A stretch of DNA of 64,000 nt from CALHVX01 sp964640725 (GCA_964640725.1 CAZXIJ010000002.1:179470-243469); one strand, 5' to 3'. Shown: positions 1 through 8,823, counted from the stretch's first letter. The notes: generated by a model from the letters alone, not told the origin. Program-made: numbers and translations.

Positions 1-337
1 GGGGGACGCCCTGGCGAAAGTCTTCTACCGCTCGCCGAAGCAGCAGGCTGCGCGCCGCTCCCGGACTGGCTGGTGCCGGGCCGAGCTCGCTGTCTCCTGC
101 CCTGGACGTTCCATCTGCGCCCGACGCATCGGGCGTGCGGGCCGCCGGCGCACGCTGCGCGGCGACAAACTCACCGAGCGCGACGGAGGCTTCCGCAAAG
201 ACCTCGACCTGCGCTGCCGTCTGAGACAATCGTTCTGAGAGCTGCAAGATGCGGTAGTGCACGTACAGAGCGACACCCAGAAGCGTGGCCACGGTGGTCA
301 CGAACAACAGCAGCGGAAACAGCAGGGGTTGAGTCAT
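1..337 (-). CDS. DUF2802-type membrane protein, 3' end cut off by the window edge
   Basis: The visible 112 residues start at ATG 337, with an AGGAGAG ribosome-binding site directly upstream, and run open to the window edge. The protein begins MTQPLLFPLL, has one membrane segment (about residues 4-26), then a short polar helix (RILQLSERLSQTAAQ) and an Ala/Pro/Gly-rich linker. A small single-pass protein at this place, downstream of motD, matches the DUF2802 genes that follow motCD and cheW in pseudomonads. Its role is unknown; co-transcription with the motor genes is inferred from the 22-nt gap to motD. The family call rests on synteny and topology only. Confidence 0.6.
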   Translation of the reverse strand, partial: MTQPLLFPLLLFVTTVATLLGVALYVHYRILQLSERLSQTAAQVEVFAEASVALGEFVAAQRAPAARTPDASGADGTSRAGDSELGPAPASPGAARSLLLRRAVEDFRQGVP

Positions 338-359
338 GGTCTCTCCTGGATCGGAATCG

Positions 360-1286
360 TTAGTTGCTGAACAGCAGCCCGCCATCCACGGTACGGCGCC
401 CGCCGCCATCCGGTCGCTGCGCGGCCACGTTGCGGGATCGTCCGCTCGGTTCATCCCGTCGCACATAGGCAAAGGCCGAGCCGAACGGCGTTGCGTTCAA
501 ATTACGGGCGATGTCTGAACGTCGAGCGACGACCACCACGACGCGACGGTTGGCCGCCCTGCCGGCGGGCGTTGCGTTGCTGCGGGCCGGATGGTTCTCG
601 CCGTAGCCCACGGCCGAGAGTCGTTCCGGATCAATGCCCTGCTGCTCGAGAAAGCCGGCCACGTTCGCAGCCCGGGCCGATGACAGGCGCCAGTTGGATG
701 CAAAGCTACCGCCGTCCATGGGAATGTTGTCGGTGTAGCCTTCGATGGTGATCGGCGCCTCAAAGCCCGCCAGATAGCTGGCAAGGCTTGTCAGCGCGCT
801 ACGCGCGGTCGCGCTCAGGGTGGCTGTGCCCAGATCAAAGGCCTGCTCGCCGTTCAGGCTCATCTCCAGCCAATCCTGGTTGCTCTCGATCTCCAGCAGG
901 CCGCTGTCGACCAGGCCCGGGAACTCCGCGCCGATCGTCCGCGCATCAGTGCGCAGCTCGGCATTGCCCGGATCCGGATCTTCGTAGCCGGCAATGTTTT
1001 CGACATCCACCACGTGCGGCGAAGCAGCCAGGGTCGGCTCGCCGATCTGAATCTCTGTCATGCTGCGCATGGGCGTTTCGAAGGTTTGCTCCAGAACAGA
1101 ACTGAGCACCCGGTATTTTTCTGTGTTGACTGAGCTGATCGCGTACATCACGACAAAGAACGCGAAAAGCAGCGTCATGAAATCAGCGTAGGAGACCATC
1201 CAGCGGTCCCTAAGCTGTTCATCGCCATCATCGTCCGCCAGGCTTCGAAGACGGCGTGCCAGGTCGCGATGTGATTCCAGAGACAC
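360..1286 (-). CDS. motD: Flagellar motor stator protein MotD (MotB family)
   Basis: MotB-type stator subunit: it anchors the stator to peptidoglycan and carries the proton-binding aspartate. I start it at GTG 1286, 2 nt after the motC stop, giving 308 residues; upstream residues in this frame are only the reverse frame of motC. The single membrane helix contains WMVSYADFMTLLFAFF, with Asp35 as the expected proton-carrying residue. The C-terminal half is an OmpA-type peptidoglycan-binding domain (GYTDNIP, SNWRLSSARA, LSAVGYGENHP). It forms a pair with motC. The short N-terminus and missing che neighbours are typical of MotD rather than enteric MotB. Function is certain; the exact start is likely but not proven. 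Confidence 0.92.
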   Translation of the reverse strand: MSLESHRDLARRLRSLADDDGDEQLRDRWMVSYADFMTLLFAFFVVMYAISSVNTEKYRVLSSVLEQTFETPMRSMTEIQIGEPTLAASPHVVDVENIAGYEDPDPGNAELRTDARTIGAEFPGLVDSGLLEIESNQDWLEMSLNGEQAFDLGTATLSATARSALTSLASYLAGFEAPITIEGYTDNIPMDGGSFASNWRLSSARAANVAGFLEQQGIDPERLSAVGYGENHPARSNATPAGRAANRRVVVVVARRSDIARNLNATPFGSAFAYVRRDEPSGRSRNVAAQRPDGGGRRTVDGGLLFSN

Positions 1287-1288
1287 GG

Positions 1289-2041
1289 CTAGAACTCCAG
1301 CGCCGCAAGGCGGGTCTTGATCGCCCGGGGATGCTCGGCGCTGGCAACCGCGAGCAATCCTTCGATCCAGAGCATCTTTTCCTTTCCCTGGCGCACGACC
1401 AGGGATTTGAGTCGGTCCGCGACCGGCAGCAGCAACAGGTTGGCGAAGCCAACGCCGTAGATCGTCGCGACAAACGCCGTCGCGATCCCGGGCCCGAGCT
1501 CTGAAGGATCTGCCAGATTGCCCATGACCTGCATCAGGCCCAGCACCGCACCGATGATCCCGATCGTTGGCGCGTAGCCGCCCATGTTGCGAAACACCGC
1601 TGCGGCAGCGAGATCGCGATCCAGGGTTGCGTTCAGTTCCAGCTCCAGCGCGTGGCGCACCCCGGCGGGCTCGGCGCCGTCGATAATCAGCTCCAGCCCC
1701 TTGCGAATGAACGGGTCGGCCTGGGCGTTGGCTTCGTTCTCCAGGGCCAGCATTCCCGACACCCGGGTCCGTTTGGCCCACAGTGCCAGGCGATCGACAG
1801 CGCCGGCGCTGAGCGGGTCAGGCGGTACCAGCACCCAACGCAGGAGCTGCATGGACCGGGCCAGCTGAGCGCCAGGCGTTTGCAGCACGATGGCGCCGAC
1901 CGTGCCGCCGACGACAATGAGCGCCGCGGGAAGGTTCAGCAGCATCAGGACGCTGCCGCCCTCGAGCTGGTTGCCAAGGAGTATCGCCGCAACACCGATG
2001 GCCAGTCCGGCCAGGGCCAACAGGTCAAAACGCAGGGTCAT
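1289..2041 (-). CDS. motC: Flagellar motor stator protein MotC (MotA family)
   Basis: MotA-type stator subunit of 250 residues. It forms the inner-membrane proton channel with MotD and pushes on FliG through its cytoplasmic loop. Four hydrophobic segments are visible: two at the N-terminus (LALAGLAIGVAAILLGNQL and LIVVGGTVGAIVLQ) and two after the loop. The conserved YAPTIGIIGAVLGLMQVM stretch includes the proline that couples proton flow to torque in MotA. The gene starts 2 nt after the fliA stop, so it is translationally tied to fliA. In pseudomonads cheY, cheZ, cheA and cheB separate fliA from motC; here they are absent. Confidence 0.93.
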   Translation of the reverse strand: MTLRFDLLALAGLAIGVAAILLGNQLEGGSVLMLLNLPAALIVVGGTVGAIVLQTPGAQLARSMQLLRWVLVPPDPLSAGAVDRLALWAKRTRVSGMLALENEANAQADPFIRKGLELIIDGAEPAGVRHALELELNATLDRDLAAAAVFRNMGGYAPTIGIIGAVLGLMQVMGNLADPSELGPGIATAFVATIYGVGFANLLLLPVADRLKSLVVRQGKEKMLWIEGLLAVASAEHPRAIKTRLAALEF

Positions 2042-2043
2042 CG

Positions 2044-2805
2044 CTAGCTCCGCTGTTGCTGCGCAGACCGCGCGGAGCTGCTTGCGCCGGGCTGAATCTC
2101 TGCGACCAGGCCCCGCAGCCGAAGCGTAGCCTGGCTCATAATCTGGCTGACCCGCGATTCGCTAACAGAGAGCACCGCGCCGATTTCTTTCAGGTTCAGG
2201 CATTCGTCGTAGTACAGATTCAGAACCAGCTGGTCGCGTTCCGGCAGCTGGGAGATCGCGTCTGCGACTCGCTGCCGGAGCTCCAGATCCTCCGCTGCGC
2301 GAGCGGTATCGCTGCCCGCGCTCACCGGGTCCCAGCTGTCTTCGTCCTGCAGCGCATCGAAGCTGAACAAACGGGCTGTGGCCGTGTCGCCCAGCATTCG
2401 ATGATACTCAGCCAGATCCACGCCCAGCTGCTCGGCGATCTCTGAATCGTCGGCCTCTCGTCCGAGGCGCGCCTCCAGCTGCGCGATTGCGCCAGAGATT
2501 TGCCTGGCGTTGCGATGAACAGATCGGGGGGCCCAGTCACCGCGCCGGACCTCGTCGACCATCGCTCCGCGGATGCGAATGCCGGCATAGGTGCTGAAGC
2601 TGGCACCCCGGTCTGCCTTGAAGTTTCGAGCGGCTTCCAGCAGGCCGATCATGCCGGCCTGAATCAGGTCATCAGTCTGCACGCTGCTCGGCAGTCGCGC
2701 GGACAGGTGCAGCGCGATCCGGCGTACCAGATCTGCGTGCTCTTTAACCAGCGCCTCCGAGTCGTCTGCGCAGTGCTGGTAGGCGGATATGCCTCGACCT
2801 TTCAT
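2044..2805 (-). CDS. fliA: RNA polymerase sigma factor FliA (sigma-28)
   Basis: Sigma-28 of the late flagellar genes, 253 residues. Region 2 is at about 20-95 (DDLIQAGMIGLLEAARNF, FSTYAGIRIRGAMVDEVR), region 3 at about 100-175, and region 4 at about 195-245 ending in a helix-turn-helix (LKEIGAVLSVSESRVSQI). The ATG overlaps the flhG stop by four bases (ATGA), so translation is coupled. Its partner anti-sigma factor FlgM is encoded at 45,545. Two matching FliA promoters (TAAA-type -35, GCCGTTAA -10) occur in the window, before fliC and flgM, confirming the expected target class. Confidence 0.96.
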   Translation of the reverse strand: MKGRGISAYQHCADDSEALVKEHADLVRRIALHLSARLPSSVQTDDLIQAGMIGLLEAARNFKADRGASFSTYAGIRIRGAMVDEVRRGDWAPRSVHRNARQISGAIAQLEARLGREADDSEIAEQLGVDLAEYHRMLGDTATARLFSFDALQDEDSWDPVSAGSDTARAAEDLELRQRVADAISQLPERDQLVLNLYYDECLNLKEIGAVLSVSESRVSQIMSQATLRLRGLVAEIQPGASSSARSAQQQRS

Positions 2806-3674
2806 CCGCCGGCGGTGGCCGCAGCCGCATCGGCGCCGGAGCGAATCGGGATCGGGTCTGCGGCACCGGGCTGCGCATCGAGCATTCGCTCGACAAAAAA
2901 GGACAGGTGGCCGCTGGGGCGAGCAGGTATCGGCCAGCCATCGACGGTATCAGCCAGGCGCGAAAAAGCCTTCGCAGCAGGGCTGACCGGGTACAGTTCC
3001 AGTACCGGTTGCTGCTTTTGAACGCTGCGTCGAACGGCATCGTCCAGCGGAATGCAGCCCGCGTACAGCAGGGTAATGTCGAGAAAGCGCTCGCAAACCG
3101 TCTGCAGCTTGTCATACAGACGCAGGCCATCCGCATCACTGCGCACCATGTTGGCCAGCAGCCGGACCCGGCTCACGCCGTGGTTTTGGTTCAGGACCTT
3201 GATCAGCGCGTACGCGTCTGTGATTGCCGTTGGCTCATCGCAGGTCACGACCATGACCTCCTGGGCTGCGCACAGGAAGCGAACCACGTCGTCGCTGATT
3301 CCCGCTGCGGTATCAATCAGCAGCACGTCCATCGAGTGCGCGATGTCGCTGAAAGCCCGAATCACAGCCGCTTGCTGCTCAGCGCCGAGGGAAGCCATCT
3401 CCTGAAGCCCAGAGGCCGCCGGAACGATCTTCAGGCCCTCGGGGCCGGTCAGCTGCACCTCTGCCAAGCCGCACTCGCCGTCGAGCACCGCCTTCAGGGT
3501 CCGTGCAGGCTTGAGGCCCAGCAGGACATCGACATTGGCCAGGCCGAAGTCTGCATCCAGCAGCGTCACCCGGCGACCCTTTCGAGCCAGCGCAACGCCC
3601 AGGTTGACAGAAACATTGGTCTTGCCGATGCCACCTTTGCCGCCGGTGACGGCGATGACCTGAATTGGATTCAT
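2802..3674 (-). CDS. flhG: Flagellar number regulator FlhG/FleN, ParA-like ATPase lacking the FlhF-activator helix
   Basis: MinD/ParA-type ATPase that limits flagellum number and, in pseudomonads, antagonises FleQ. The deviant Walker A motif GGKGGIGKTNVSV and the following LLDADFGLANVDVLLGL are intact. I start it at ATG 3674, seven bases after the flhF stop, giving 290 residues; the frame upstream is antisense-free flhF sequence read out of frame. The protein therefore begins MNPIQVIAVTGG, right at the ATPase core. The N-terminal DQAxxLR helix, which in other FlhG proteins inserts into FlhF and stimulates GTP hydrolysis, is not present and is not encoded in frame upstream. This fits the degenerate FlhF next door. 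Confidence 0.93.
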   Translation of the reverse strand: MNPIQVIAVTGGKGGIGKTNVSVNLGVALARKGRRVTLLDADFGLANVDVLLGLKPARTLKAVLDGECGLAEVQLTGPEGLKIVPAASGLQEMASLGAEQQAAVIRAFSDIAHSMDVLLIDTAAGISDDVVRFLCAAQEVMVVTCDEPTAITDAYALIKVLNQNHGVSRVRLLANMVRSDADGLRLYDKLQTVCERFLDITLLYAGCIPLDDAVRRSVQKQQPVLELYPVSPAAKAFSRLADTVDGWPIPARPSGHLSFFVERMLDAQPGAADPIPIRSGADAAAATAGG

Positions 3675-3681
3675 GGCTTGG

Positions 3682-4794
3682 CTAGTGCTCAACAGCTGGT
3701 TCTCCTGACTTAAATGTAGTTGCTGCGCGGTAACGGTCAATTTCCATCCGCAGCCGATGCTCGATCCCGGCCGCATCAGCCCACGCCATGGCAGCGGACG
3801 GGTCTGCGCTTTCCTGCCAGCAGGCCAGCGACAGGCAGGCATCGTGCAATAGGCTGAACCAGTAGCCACTACCGTCGCTCTGATCTGTGTGCGTCGCGAT
3901 CGCGCACTGCCGAGATGGCAGATTGGGCGTCTGGACAGCGGACGCCAGCCAGCGTTCTACCGCGACACAGCGCCAATGCGCCGGCAACACATAGACCAGC
4001 TGCTCGGGCGTCAACGGATCGTCACTCAATGCGCCGGCCAGCGGCGTCGAGCCGTCGCTCGATTCGTCGAGCAACACCAGCGTCTCCGGGTGCGCGTGCG
4101 CCATGGCACCGGCAATCGTTGCTGCACTGCCGTGACCGGTCTGCACCCCGAGCAAGGCGCCAGCGCTCTGCAGCGCCGCGTCGCGGCCCAGGCCCCGGTC
4201 GCCACAGTGCATCAGGGTCATTCGGCGCGGATCAGCACCATTGCCAATCAGATGGCAGGCATAGCGCAGCAGCGCCGTCGTGACGCCGGCGCCGCGAGGT
4301 CCGGCAAAGCGGACGATGCCGGCCGTTGGCAGGGGCCCGGCACAACGCACCTTGGCAGCCAGCGCTCGGATCAGCGTCGGCCAACCCTCCCGGGGTTCTG
4401 GCAGCGAATCCAGCAGGTGATCTGCAAACCCCAGCCGGAGGAGTCGTTGGCGGTACAGAGTCGATGCCGGCGCCTCGGGAGCCTGCGGACGCGAAGCGTC
4501 GGCGTCGCGCGCGGCAATGGCCGACCCCTCCGACTCCAGCACATGAAAAGCAAAGCCGGAGGGTGCAGCTGCCCTGCAGCCCTCCGGCTCGGGGCCGAGT
4601 TCTGCCGGAGCTGAGGCATCACTGTCAATCGCTGCGAGCATCTCGATCCGGTCGCCGTCCCGGCGCTCCGAAAGAATGAGCGCATCGCGTCCCAGCGTCT
4701 CGCGGATGTCGGCCAGCACGGCTCGGACGCTGCTGCCTTGAAAGCGTTGCGCACCGCTGGCAGCGGGGTCAGAGGGGTCAGAGGGGTAGATCAT
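3682..4794 (-). CDS. flhF: FlhF-like protein with degenerate GTPase motifs
   Basis: Positionally FlhF: it lies between flhA (ATGA overlap) and flhG. The N-terminus resembles the FlhF B domain (RAVLADIRETLGRDALILSERR, residues 24-45). The rest should be an SRP-type GTPase domain, but the P-loop reads GPRGAGVTT (165-173) with Val171 where the essential Lys belongs. The usual DTxR segment reads HCGDRGLG (196-203), the DTAG segment reads DESSDG (243-248), and no TKxD motif is visible near the C-terminus. Length (370) is near the short end of the family. The overall alignment around AGALLGVQ and the helices is still FlhF-like. It probably marks the pole without binding GTP. The gene name is secure by synteny, the biochemical activity is not. 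Confidence 0.85.
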   Translation of the reverse strand: MIYPSDPSDPAASGAQRFQGSSVRAVLADIRETLGRDALILSERRDGDRIEMLAAIDSDASAPAELGPEPEGCRAAAPSGFAFHVLESEGSAIAARDADASRPQAPEAPASTLYRQRLLRLGFADHLLDSLPEPREGWPTLIRALAAKVRCAGPLPTAGIVRFAGPRGAGVTTALLRYACHLIGNGADPRRMTLMHCGDRGLGRDAALQSAGALLGVQTGHGSAATIAGAMAHAHPETLVLLDESSDGSTPLAGALSDDPLTPEQLVYVLPAHWRCVAVERWLASAVQTPNLPSRQCAIATHTDQSDGSGYWFSLLHDACLSLACWQESADPSAAMAWADAAGIEHRLRMEIDRYRAATTFKSGEPAVEH

Positions 4795-6860
4795 GTCTGG
4801 GCTCCTCGGCCGATCGTGGAGACCACGGTGACCTGTTTGCTCTGGGGCACTTCTTCATAGGCGAGTACATGAATCGCGCGTTGCGAAAAGCGGACAAAGC
4901 GCGCGAGCAGCTGCCGGATCGCGCCGGACACCAGCAGCACCGTGGGCTTGCCAGCGACCTCTTGCTGGTCCGCGACGTTCTTGAATGATTGCTGGAGCCG
5001 TTCTGCCATGCCGGGCTCGAGGGCCGGAGCCTGGCCCTCGTTCTGCTTGGCTTTCAGCAACAGGGCTTCCAGTTCGGGCTCCAGGGTGACGACTTCCAGC
5101 GCGTCGGCGGTCCCATAGATGCTGTGCACGATCATCCGGCCGAGCGCTGAGCGAACGGCGGCCAGGCGCAGCTCCGTGGGCTTGCCCTCGCCGCCGTTGG
5201 CAAGCAACGCCTCGGCAATGGTGCGGACATCGCGAATGGGAATCTGCTCCAGCAGCAACTGCTGCAGGACCTGATGCACCTCGGCAATCGTGAGGCTCTC
5301 CGGTACCAGCTGCTCCGCCAGCCGCGGCGATGACTGGGCGAGCTGATCAACCAGCCGCTGCACCTCTTCGTGACCGAGCAGCTCTGCCGCATGGACCTGC
5401 ATCAGCTGGTTGAGATGCGTAGCGACAACGGTGCTGGGATCAACAACGGTGTAGCCCAGGGTTTCGGCGTTATCTTTGCTGTCGGGATCGATCCAGACAG
5501 CATCCATGCCAAAGGCCGGTTCCTTGGCTTTGAGGCCCTCCAGCTTGCCGAACACCTCGCCAGGGTCGATCGCCAGCAGCCGGTCCGGATGAATTTCCGC
5601 TTCGGCAAGGGTGACGCCCTGGAGGGCGATCCGGTAGCCGTTGGGAAGCAGGTCAAGGTTGTCGCGAATGTGGACCGTGGGCACCAGAAAGCCAAGCTCC
5701 TGCGAGAGCTTTTTTCGAACCCCACGGATCCGGGCGAGCAGTTTGCCGTCCTGGGCAGCATCGACCAGCGGAATCAGCCGGTAACCAACTTCCAGGCCCA
5801 GGGCATCGACCGGCGGGATATCTTCCCAACCGAGTTCCCGGTTCGTGTCTGCCGTCGCTGGCTCGCCCTGCTGCGCCGCCGGCACGGGCATGGACCGTTC
5901 TTCAGCGCGTCGGGCTATGAGCCAGGTGCCCGCCCCGCAGATTGCGCCCAGGGAAAGGAAAACCAGGTGAGGCATGCCCGGGATCAGCCCCAGCACCGTG
6001 AGAATGGCCGCAGAGACGCCCAGTGCACGGGGATCCGCGAACATCTGGCTCACAACCTGCTCGCTCATGTCAGCCTCGCCGCTAACCCGGGTCACGATGA
6101 TGGCCGCCGCGGTCGACAACAGGAGAGACGGGATCTGAGCCACAAGCCCGTCTCCGATGGTCAGCAGCGTGTACTTCTGCAAGGCCTCGTCAAAAGGCAG
6201 CTCGTGCTGACTCATCCCGATGACCAGGCCACCGATAATGTTGATCAACAGAATCAGAATGCCGGCGACGGCATCGCCCCGCACAAACTTGCTCGCGCCG
6301 TCCATCGAGCCGTAAAAGTCCGCTTCTTTGGCAACGTCTTCCCGGCGCTCGCGGGCCTGGTCCTGGTCGATGATGCCGGAATTCATGTCCGCGTCGATCG
6401 CCATCTGCTTGCCAGGCATCGCGTCCAGAGTGAACCGGGCGCTGACCTCCGAGATTCGCCCAGCACCCTTTGTCACCACGACAAAGTTGATGATGACCAG
6501 AATCATGAAGACGATGAAGCCCACCACGTAGTTGCCGCCAACCACCACTTCGCCAAAGCTCTCGATCACCTTGCCGGCCGCCGCGCCGCCCTCGTGGCCG
6601 TCCAGCAGCACAACCCGGGTTGACGCAACATTGAGCGCCAGGCGCAGCAGGGTCGCGACCAGCACGATTGTAGGAAATGCCGCAAATTCGAGGGGTCGCA
6701 GTGCGTACACCGCGACCAGCAGGACAACTATGGCCAGGGCAATGTTGAAGGTGAACGCGACATCCAGCAAAAATGCCGGCACGCGCAAAGTCATCAGCGC
6801 GAGCAAGGACAGCAGCAGGATCGGAATACCGAGGTTGAATCGCAGCAACGAGCCAATCAT
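4791..6860 (-). CDS. flhA: Flagellar export gate protein FlhA
   Basis: Large integral membrane component of the type III flagellar export gate, 689 residues. The N-terminal ~310 residues are a multi-pass membrane domain. The FHIPEP-family signature is intact (RISEVSARFTLDAMPGKQMA, then IDADMNSGIID) at about residues 135-165. The C-terminal half is the cytosolic docking platform for chaperone-substrate complexes. It starts with an ATG that overlaps the flhB stop by four bases and its stop overlaps flhF likewise, so flhB-flhA-flhF is a tightly coupled unit. Nothing unusual is seen in it. Confidence 0.96.
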   Translation of the reverse strand: MIGSLLRFNLGIPILLLSLLALMTLRVPAFLLDVAFTFNIALAIVVLLVAVYALRPLEFAAFPTIVLVATLLRLALNVASTRVVLLDGHEGGAAAGKVIESFGEVVVGGNYVVGFIVFMILVIINFVVVTKGAGRISEVSARFTLDAMPGKQMAIDADMNSGIIDQDQARERREDVAKEADFYGSMDGASKFVRGDAVAGILILLINIIGGLVIGMSQHELPFDEALQKYTLLTIGDGLVAQIPSLLLSTAAAIIVTRVSGEADMSEQVVSQMFADPRALGVSAAILTVLGLIPGMPHLVFLSLGAICGAGTWLIARRAEERSMPVPAAQQGEPATADTNRELGWEDIPPVDALGLEVGYRLIPLVDAAQDGKLLARIRGVRKKLSQELGFLVPTVHIRDNLDLLPNGYRIALQGVTLAEAEIHPDRLLAIDPGEVFGKLEGLKAKEPAFGMDAVWIDPDSKDNAETLGYTVVDPSTVVATHLNQLMQVHAAELLGHEEVQRLVDQLAQSSPRLAEQLVPESLTIAEVHQVLQQLLLEQIPIRDVRTIAEALLANGGEGKPTELRLAAVRSALGRMIVHSIYGTADALEVVTLEPELEALLLKAKQNEGQAPALEPGMAERLQQSFKNVADQQEVAGKPTVLLVSGAIRQLLARFVRFSQRAIHVLAYEEVPQSKQVTVVSTIGRGAQT

Positions 6861-8053
6861 TCGCCTGGCCCTCGACCCTTGGCATCGCGCTGCAAGGCCC
6901 GCGGGACAGCAAGCTGCCGGAGCCGCGGTCTTCCATGGCGCAGACCACTGCGATACTCGTTAAGCTGGTGAATGTACGCCAGCACCTCTGCTACCGCAGC
7001 ATAGAGGGGCGCGGGAATCAGTGTGCCCAGATCGCAGTGGAAGTAGATGGCCCGGGCCAGCGGCGGTACCCGCAGCGCGGGAACCTGATGCTGTTCTGCA
7101 ACGGCACGTATGCGCAAGGCCATGTGGTCGCAGCCGCGCGCGACAACGCGCGGGGCTGGAGCACCGGCCTCGTATTTGAGCGCCACCGCAAAGTGCTCCG
7201 GATTGGTCACCACAACATCAGCATCGGGCACCGCGTCCAGCATTCGCTGATTCGCGAGGCTTTGCTGGGCGCGGCGCTGCGCAGTCTTCACCTCCGGCTT
7301 GCCCTCGGAATCTTTCATCTCATCCTTGACTTCCTGCTTGGTCATACGCAGCTGCTTGCGGTGCTGCGCGATCTGAAACGGCACGTCGATCGCGGCGATC
7401 AGCGCTAGCACCAATGCAAACAGCAGCAGCGCCCAGCCCACATAGCTCAGGCCATCCGGCAGGGCCACGCGAACCGTTTCGTGTCCGAGGGCAAACAGCG
7501 ACTCAAGGATCTGCCAGAGGAAAAACACCGCTGTTCCGGAGATCAGCAGAAATTTGCCGATCGATTTGAGCAGCTCGACTACGGCCTGAATCGAGGCGAT
7601 CCGCTTGAAGCCTTTGATCGGCGACAGCCGCTCGCCCTTGAAGGACATCGCCTTGGTGGAAAACAGAAATCCGCCGAGCGCTCCGGATGATGCGATGGCG
7701 ATCAGCATCAGGAGCACCAGCAAGGGACCGATGGCCGAGCCTGCCTGCACCATGGCGAAGCGGAGCACGGCCTGATAGTCGGCAGCGGTGTATTCGATGA
7801 GCGGCGCTCCCGAATTCCCCGCCTGGCCAATCGCTGGTGGGCTACCCGCTGCGGCAAACAGGGTTCTGGCGAGCTCAAGGAGGATGCTGGCGCCCTGGGG
7901 GAACCAGAGAATCAGACCCAGGGCACCGCCGCCTACCAGCGCCACAGTCACCAGCTCCCGGCTGCGGGCGACCTGACCTTCTTCTTTGGCCTTCGCAAGT
8001 TTTCGGGTCGAGGCCTCTTCAGTGCGTTCCTGGCCGCCGCTCTCTTCTGCCAT
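6857..8053 (-). CDS. flhB: Flagellar export switch protein FlhB
   Basis: Export-gate protein that switches substrate specificity from hook to filament after self-cleavage, 398 residues. Four membrane segments lie between about 35 and 225, followed by the cytoplasmic FlhB-C domain. The self-cleavage site reads NPEH (Asn284-His287) instead of the usual NPTH; the Asn and Pro needed for the reaction are retained. The lysine/glutamate-rich linker (KQEVKDEMKDSEGKPEVK) is typical. The start codon overlaps the fliR stop by one base. A basic C-terminal tail of about 25 residues is low in complexity and variable in the family. Confidence 0.95.
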   Translation of the reverse strand: MAEESGGQERTEEASTRKLAKAKEEGQVARSRELVTVALVGGGALGLILWFPQGASILLELARTLFAAAGSPPAIGQAGNSGAPLIEYTAADYQAVLRFAMVQAGSAIGPLLVLLMLIAIASSGALGGFLFSTKAMSFKGERLSPIKGFKRIASIQAVVELLKSIGKFLLISGTAVFFLWQILESLFALGHETVRVALPDGLSYVGWALLLFALVLALIAAIDVPFQIAQHRKQLRMTKQEVKDEMKDSEGKPEVKTAQRRAQQSLANQRMLDAVPDADVVVTNPEHFAVALKYEAGAPAPRVVARGCDHMALRIRAVAEQHQVPALRVPPLARAIYFHCDLGTLIPAPLYAAVAEVLAYIHQLNEYRSGLRHGRPRLRQLAVPRALQRDAKGRGPGE

Positions 8054-8823
8054 CAGCCAACCCAGCTCTGCAGATACTCGAGCAGCGTCGCAGCCAGCCG
8101 TTCAAACTGCGGCATCCAGCCCCGCAGGGACATCCAGATGACGACCAGGCCAAACACCAGGCTGAAGGGAAAGCCGAGGGCAAAAACATTCAGCTGCGGC
8201 GCGCTGCGGCTCATCACGCCAAAGGCCAGGTTCACAATCAACAGGGCGCACACCGCCGGCAATGCTACCAGCGCGCCGCCCAGAAACATCCAGCCCCCAA
8301 GGCCGGCGAGCTCATAGGCGAAACCGTTCAGGGTGAGATTCAGAAGTTCCGGCCGGTCCCGGAGCGCGAACAGCAGCACCTCGAGGGTGACCAGGTGACC
8401 GTTCAGAGACAGGTACACCAGCGTGACCAGCATCAGAAAAAACTGGGACCAGACGGTGACCTGAATGCCGTTGCCGGGATCGACCATGGCCGCGAAACCA
8501 AGCCCCATCTGCATGCCCAGGAACTGCCCGGCAATCACAAAGATCTGAAAGAAGACGAGTGTCGCGAAGCCCAAACCGATACCCACCAGCATGAGCCAGG
8601 CGGTATCCAGAAACATTCGAAAATCCAGGGTCGCAGACAGGGTTGATGGCGGCATCAGCGGCGCCATGACCAGCGCAATCGATAGCAGCAGCGACAGCTT
8701 GACTCGCCCGGTCACCATGCGATTGCCGAAGATCGGTACCACCATGAGAAACCCGCTAATGGGTATCAGCACACTGGCGATCCGACCCAGCCAGGCAAAG
8801 ATTTGCGCATAGGCCAGCTCCAT
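8053..8823 (-). CDS. fliR: Flagellar export apparatus protein FliR
   Basis: Export-gate membrane protein of 256 residues that assembles with FliP and FliQ into the helical export channel. I start it at ATG 8823 (MELAYAQIFAWLGRIASVL), which shares one base with the fliQ stop (TGATG). A longer reading is open upstream but is fliQ in another frame. At least six hydrophobic segments are present, and the order fliP-fliQ-fliR-flhB is the standard one. The stop overlaps the flhB start by one base. Confidence 0.95.
   Translation of the reverse strand: MELAYAQIFAWLGRIASVLIPISGFLMVVPIFGNRMVTGRVKLSLLLSIALVMAPLMPPSTLSATLDFRMFLDTAWLMLVGIGLGFATLVFFQIFVIAGQFLGMQMGLGFAAMVDPGNGIQVTVWSQFFLMLVTLVYLSLNGHLVTLEVLLFALRDRPELLNLTLNGFAYELAGLGGWMFLGGALVALPAVCALLIVNLAFGVMSRSAPQLNVFALGFPFSLVFGLVVIWMSLRGWMPQFERLAATLLEYLQSWVG

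Noticed and set aside
360..1781. A longer motD frame reaching into motC
   Set aside because: The added residues are the motC gene read in another frame, rich in Arg and Gly; GTG 1,286 follows the motC stop and gives a normal MotD.
5370..6623. Long plus-strand frame of 417 codons opposite flhA, and similar ones opposite the HsbR-like gene, the amidohydrolases and P450
   Set aside because: Composition rich in Arg, Gln and His with no domain pattern; they mirror the third-position GC bias of real genes.
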